A stretch of DNA of 64,000 nt, taken from contig JAJEBY010000013.1 of assembly GCA_022822305.1 (NCBI GenBank), positions 1 through 64,000 of the forward strand. The letters are read 5' to 3'. Positions 60,606 to 64,000 of this stretch are shown here, in pieces. Each line of letters begins with the position of its first letter. Within the stretch, counting starts at the first letter, position 1. The translations under genes and the position numbers were made by a program. The stretch comes from Anaerolineae bacterium. GTDB lineage: Bacteria; Chloroflexota; Anaerolineae; Aggregatilineales; Phototrophicaceae. Below the pieces are notes generated by a model. That model ran no database searches and was not told the origin of the DNA. It was given only the letters and a program-made list of their open reading frames with translations.

Positions 60606-61601
60606 ATGCGGGACAAAATCATTGGTGGACTCTACGGACAAGCGTTGGGCGATGCTTTTGCCATGCCCGCCCATATTCATCCGGATGACACAAGGCGCGT
60701 CTTCGGCTGGTTGGAGACCTGGGAAGACGCGCCCGATGACCATCTGGTGCACGGCGGATTGCCCGCCGGCCGCATCACCGATGATTCTGAACAAGCCTTC
60801 TCCATCGCGCGAGCGGTGATTGACGCCGGCGGCGTGACGCTCGATGCTGTAGTCACCGCGCTGCTGAGTTGGTACGACCGCGTCGATGGCGACAACAGTC
60901 CCTTTGTCGGTCCCAGCACGCGCCGCGGCATCAATGCGCTCAAAGCCGGCGGCGATCCCCATAAGACCGGTACCTGGGGCGATACCAACGGCGCGCCCAT
61001 GCGCATCTCGCCCATCGGCCTGCTGCATCCGGGTGATGTCGCGGGCGCGGTCGCCGATACGGTGACCGTCTGCATTCCCACCCACAATACGCTGCCGGCG
61101 ATTTCAGGCGCGTCGGCCGTGGCGGCGGCGATCGCCATCGCCATGACTGAGGATGCCACGCTGGATGCCATGCTCGCGGCTGGAATTGAAGGCGCGGAAC
61201 TGGGGCGCGCGCACGGACGGCGCTGGCCCGGCTGTGCGGTGGCCTTCAAGGTGGAACAGGCCTGGGAAATCGCGACGGGCGATGAGGATACCAATACGCG
61301 CCTGCGGCGGATCTACGATGAAATCGGCGCCAGCTTGAACGCGGTCGAGACGGTTGGCGCGGCGTTTGGCTTGCTGGCTATGGGCGAAGGCGATCCCAAA
61401 AGGACGGCGATCCTGGCGGCCAATCTGTCGGGCGATGCCGATACCATCGGCGCCATCGCTTGCGCCATGGCCGGGGCTTACGCCGGTTTCGACGCCATTC
61501 CCGCTGATGACATCGCCGTGCTGGAAAACGATCCCGTATTCATAGATTATGATGTGCGCGGCATTGCGGCGGGGCTGGAATCGCTGATTGCCGGGTGCTA
61601 G
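60606..61601 (+). CDS. ADP-ribosylglycohydrolase family protein
   Basis: A 331-residue all-helical DraG-fold protein. Metal-site motifs are G-L-Y-G-Q-A-L-G-D-A-F near the N-terminus, I-T-D-D-S-E-Q-A at about residue 62 and L-S-G-D-A-D-T-I-G-A-I near the C-terminus. These enzymes cleave N- or O-glycosidic bonds of ADP-ribose. Placed downstream of a nucleoside importer and just before a PfkB kinase and a nucleoside hydrolase, it more likely acts on a small nucleoside or ADP-ribosyl compound than on a modified protein. The next gene starts four bases after its stop. Confidence 0.88.
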   Translation: MRDKIIGGLYGQALGDAFAMPAHIHPDDTRRVFGWLETWEDAPDDHLVHGGLPAGRITDDSEQAFSIARAVIDAGGVTLDAVVTALLSWYDRVDGDNSPFVGPSTRRGINALKAGGDPHKTGTWGDTNGAPMRISPIGLLHPGDVAGAVADTVTVCIPTHNTLPAISGASAVAAAIAIAMTEDATLDAMLAAGIEGAELGRAHGRRWPGCAVAFKVEQAWEIATGDEDTNTRLRRIYDEIGASLNAVETVGAAFGLLAMGEGDPKRTAILAANLSGDADTIGAIACAMAGAYAGFDAIPADDIAVLENDPVFIDYDVRGIAAGLESLIAGC

Positions 61602-61605
61602 TCGA

Positions 61606-62562
61606 ATGCCAAAACGACTCGTCAGCGTCGGCGATCTCGTATTCGATTTCATGCTGCAAGTGCGGCTGCCGGTCGTGGCGGACGCGCATCAGATGTCGCC
61701 CGTGCTGCAATTGGAGCCGGGCGGCGCCGGCACCACCTTGCTGGCCGCGCGCAATCTGGGCATGGAGGCTGCTGCCATTGGCGCAATCGGCGTTGATGTT
61801 CAGGGTCAATTGCTGAAATCGATGCTGGACGAGGCCGGCGTCGATACCACCGCGCTGGTGATCCTGCCCGAAAGCACCACCACCACCGTCATCTCGCTCA
61901 GCGATCGCGACAAAGCCGGGCATGTCTTCCTCGGCGTACACGGCCGCAGTCGCGACATAGACTTGATTCCAGCTGCGCGCGAAAAGCTCGCCGAGGCTGA
62001 CGCCGTCTTCATGGCTGGATACTCCCTGCTGGAGCAGCGCATGGCCGGCTTGAACTCGTCGGTGCTGTCCTATATGGAGCGGAGCGAGACGCCGCTTTAC
62101 ATTGATGTCGGGCCATTCCTCGGCCAGCTGGACGGCGCGCAGGTAGACAGGCTGCTTAGCATCGCTGATGTGGCGATGATGACGGACGAGGAGATTCAAT
62201 TCGTCGCCGATGGCGAAAGCGATATTGATGCCTGCCGCCGCTTGCTGGAACGCTATTCGCATCTGCAGATCGTGATCAAGCTGGGGGCGGCCGGCTGTCA
62301 TTTGCTGGCGCGCGAGCTGGATCTGCCTTGCCCGGGCTTCGCGGTCGATCTGGTCGATACCATCGGCGCGGGCGACGCCTTTGACGCCGCCTTTATCTGG
62401 GCGCAGCTGCATGGCTACAGTCCGGCCGAATGTGGTACGATTGCCAACGCTATGGGAGCGGCGCAGATCTCGCGCGCCGGCGCGGGACGCAACGCGCCTA
62501 CCGAGGCGGACGTACAGAGCATTTTGAACGCGAACGAAACGGGGATTCAACTATCATGCTGA
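61606..62562 (+). CDS. PfkB-family carbohydrate/nucleoside kinase
   Basis: A 318-residue ribokinase-fold kinase with S-V-G-D-L-V-F-D-F at the start, E-P-G-G-A-G-T-T-L-L-A-A-R-N near residue 40 (sugar-binding glycines) and D-T-I-G-A-G-D-A-F with the catalytic aspartate near residue 275. Substrate probably ribose, a nucleoside or a related pentose made by its neighbours. Its ATG at 61606 follows the ADP-ribosylhydrolase stop directly, and its own end overlaps the next start by 7 bases. Confidence 0.88.
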   Translation: MPKRLVSVGDLVFDFMLQVRLPVVADAHQMSPVLQLEPGGAGTTLLAARNLGMEAAAIGAIGVDVQGQLLKSMLDEAGVDTTALVILPESTTTTVISLSDRDKAGHVFLGVHGRSRDIDLIPAAREKLAEADAVFMAGYSLLEQRMAGLNSSVLSYMERSETPLYIDVGPFLGQLDGAQVDRLLSIADVAMMTDEEIQFVADGESDIDACRRLLERYSHLQIVIKLGAAGCHLLARELDLPCPGFAVDLVDTIGAGDAFDAAFIWAQLHGYSPAECGTIANAMGAAQISRAGAGRNAPTEADVQSILNANETGIQLSC

Positions 62563-62963
62563 TTACGGTCAAACTGGATACGCCCAAGGGCGACGCGCTG
62601 ATTGACATTACCGAGCAAATCCGAGCAGTCGTGAGCGAAAGCGGCGTGCAATCGGGGCTCTGCGCGGTGATCGTGCCGCATACCACCGCCGCCGTCACCA
62701 TCAACTCGGGCATGGATCCGGCCACTCCCGATGATATCCTGGCCGATCTTAAGCGGCTGGTGCCGACGCGGGTCGATTTCATCCATCAGTACGACACGCC
62801 GGCTGACGCCGCCGGGCATATCAAAGCCAGCTTGATCGGCAACAGCCTGACGCTGCCGATTGACGAGGGCGCGCTGTTGGTCGGCTGGTCGCAGAATATC
62901 ATGTTCTACGAATTTGACGGGCCGCGCAGCCGTCAGGTCCAGGTCAAGATCATCGCGGGTTGA
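62556..62963 (+). CDS. YjbQ/UPF0047 family protein
   Basis: A 135-residue protein with G-L-C-A-V-I-V-P-H-T-T-A-A-V-T-I-N-S, the family signature carrying the candidate metal histidine, and G-N-S-L-T-L-P-I-D-E-G further on. E. coli YjbQ has weak thiamine-phosphate synthase activity; the natural role of the family is not settled. It overlaps the kinase gene by 7 bases. Confidence 0.9.
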   Translation: MLITVKLDTPKGDALIDITEQIRAVVSESGVQSGLCAVIVPHTTAAVTINSGMDPATPDDILADLKRLVPTRVDFIHQYDTPADAAGHIKASLIGNSLTLPIDEGALLVGWSQNIMFYEFDGPRSRQVQVKIIAG

Positions 62964-63009
62964 CGTGTATATTTTGCTGCCAAGAACATGACGTAAAGAG
63001 AGGATCGGG

Positions 63010-63393
63010 ATGGAAAAGCAAAAAGTGGAGCAGATGCGATTTCACGGCGCGCCAGTATTAGCGCGAATTGGACGCTGTCGCACGCAGCTAACGATCTTTC
63101 AAGTTGTTGGGCATGTGGTCATTTGGCTGGCTGTTTCGGTTGTCACCTTGGGGATCGGCGCGCTGCTTTGGCCCTACGCCGCAGCCAAGCTGATTTTGGA
63201 ATCGATTGTAATTGTCGGCGATGACGGCAGAGCCAATGCGACTTTGCGCTGCAACTTTGGATTCAGCGAACAGATTGGGCATGCTGCATTGTGGCTGATT
63301 GTGATTGCGCTTACCGGAGGAATCGCAGGATTCTGTTATCTCTTTGGCGTGGCTCATTTTGTGCTTAACCGCACCGATATGATTTCGGCTTAG
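63010..63393 (+). CDS. small membrane protein, DUF-like (unknown)
   Basis: 127 residues with a soluble N-terminal 25 residues and two long hydrophobic segments (V-V-I-W-L-A-V-S-V-V-T-L-G-I-G-A-L-L-W and L-W-L-I-V-I-A-L-T-G-G-I-A-G), joined by a short beta-like stretch (I-V-I-V-G-D-D-G). GAGAGGAT precedes the ATG. The layout recalls DUF898/DUF6693-type membrane proteins but no specific assignment is made. Confidence 0.6.
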   Translation: MEKQKVEQMRFHGAPVLARIGRCRTQLTIFQVVGHVVIWLAVSVVTLGIGALLWPYAAAKLILESIVIVGDDGRANATLRCNFGFSEQIGHAALWLIVIALTGGIAGFCYLFGVAHFVLNRTDMISA

Positions 63394-63415
63394 GCCGAAC
63401 GAGAGGCGGCTCTGA

Positions 63416-64000
63416 ATGCCCAGAAAAATCATCATCGACACCGATCCCGGCGTCGACGACACCATGGCGATCTTCTTCGCCTTGTGCTCGCCCGAGCTTG
63501 ACGTCATCGGTCTGACCACTATTTTCGGCAATGTGCATACCGAGCTGGCGACGACAAACGCGCTGCGATTGCTGGAGATCGCGGACCGCAACGATATCCC
63601 GGTGGCGCATGGCGCTGACAATGCGCTGACCGGCCCCTACGAGGGTCCCGTGCCCTTCGTGCACGGCAGCGATGGCCAGGGCGAGATCTTCTTGCCCGAT
63701 CCGGCCGGCGCCCCCGTCGACTTGAGCGCGGCGCAATTCATCGTCGAGCGGCTGCGCGCCTGCCCGGGAGAAATCGCGCTGGCGCCGCTGGGTCCGCTGA
63801 CCAATATCGCGTTGGCGCTGCGGCTGGAACCGCGCATCACCGAATGGGTTGATGAAGTGGTGCTGATGGGCGGCAATGCGCTCGTGCCCGGCAATGCCAG
63901 CCCGGCCGGCGAAGCCAATATCCGCAACGATCCTGAAGCCGCCGATCTGGTTTTCGGCGCCGATTGGCAGGTGACCATGGTCGGTCTCGATGTCACGCTC
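63416..64000 (+). CDS. inosine-uridine-type nucleoside hydrolase, N-terminal part (cut by window edge)
   Basis: 195 codons run open to the window end. It has the canonical D-T-D-P-G-V-D-D-T-M-A calcium motif, A-P-L-G-P-L-T-N-I-A and E-A-N-I-R-N-D-P-E-A-A. GAGAGGC lies 8 bases before the ATG at 63416. It is the third nucleoside hydrolase in the window and follows the kinase/ADP-ribosylhydrolase group, supporting a nucleoside catabolic role for the operon. Confidence 0.9.
   Translation, partial: MPRKIIIDTDPGVDDTMAIFFALCSPELDVIGLTTIFGNVHTELATTNALRLLEIADRNDIPVAHGADNALTGPYEGPVPFVHGSDGQGEIFLPDPAGAPVDLSAAQFIVERLRACPGEIALAPLGPLTNIALALRLEPRITEWVDEVVLMGGNALVPGNASPAGEANIRNDPEAADLVFGADWQVTMVGLDVTL

Overview
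The window looks like chromosome from an uncultured Chloroflexota (Anaerolineae-like) heterotroph. This is inferred from the many ABC solute-binding proteins whose signal peptides end in A-Q-D, the density of oxidative sugar-acid and nucleoside catabolic genes, and the very many copies of intergenic GGGCGA...TCGCCC hairpins and C-rich/G-rich repeats. No rRNA, tRNA, CRISPR array, phage module or replication origin was seen, so the taxonomic call is inference.

Layout. 1-1000: the end of an IS3-like element, repeats and a degenerate REP-associated (Y1/HUH) transposase. 1042-5385 (minus): a CUT1 sugar importer (binding protein, two permeases) split by a second HUH transposase and a dense repeat cluster. 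5665-6075: two coupled small membrane proteins. 6207-22548: a deoxy-sugar (probably L-fucose or a related acid sugar) catabolic region with fuconate dehydratase, a second CUT1 importer, an enolase-superfamily dehydratase, a rhamnose/fucose mutarotase, two MaoC proteins, a CaiB/BaiF CoA-transferase, a fuconolactonase-like amidohydrolase, a Gfo/Idh oxidoreductase, an IclR regulator and a binding-protein-like protein without a signal peptide. Three divergent promoters here carry the same paired 14-bp palindromes with an identical 5-bp spacer, which defines a regulon. 22625-28121 (minus): two tandem SGNH hydrolases and a ribose-type (CUT2) importer. 28216-39779: an Opp/Dpp-type transporter arranged around an Lrp/AsnC regulator, with amidase, M81 peptidase, RidA and ureohydrolase on one side and permeases, two ATPases and a yeast-type cytosine deaminase on the other. 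40456-45354 (minus): a five-gene operon with alcohol dehydrogenase, class I aldolase, oxidoreductase, ribokinase and nucleoside hydrolase. 45564-51370 (minus): a tiny basic protein with a terminator, a MAK32-like PfkB protein, a double-SIS protein, a third HUH transposase, an M42-like peptidase and another nucleoside hydrolase. 51485-53626: a large membrane protein and an HNH fragment. 53720-64000 (plus): a BMP-type nucleoside importer followed by ADP-ribosylglycohydrolase, PfkB kinase, a YjbQ protein, a small membrane protein and a truncated third nucleoside hydrolase.

How it fits together. The genes form several import-and-degrade units: sugar or acid sugar, ribose-like, amide/guanidino compound, and nucleosides. 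Repeats repeatedly sit at operon junctions. In three places an island of repeats lies between two copies of the short sequence around a start codon, as if it had inserted there. The most interesting signals are the double-palindrome regulon with its CoA-transferase/MaoC genes and its cytoplasmic binding-protein homologue, and the repeat/HUH-transposase system.
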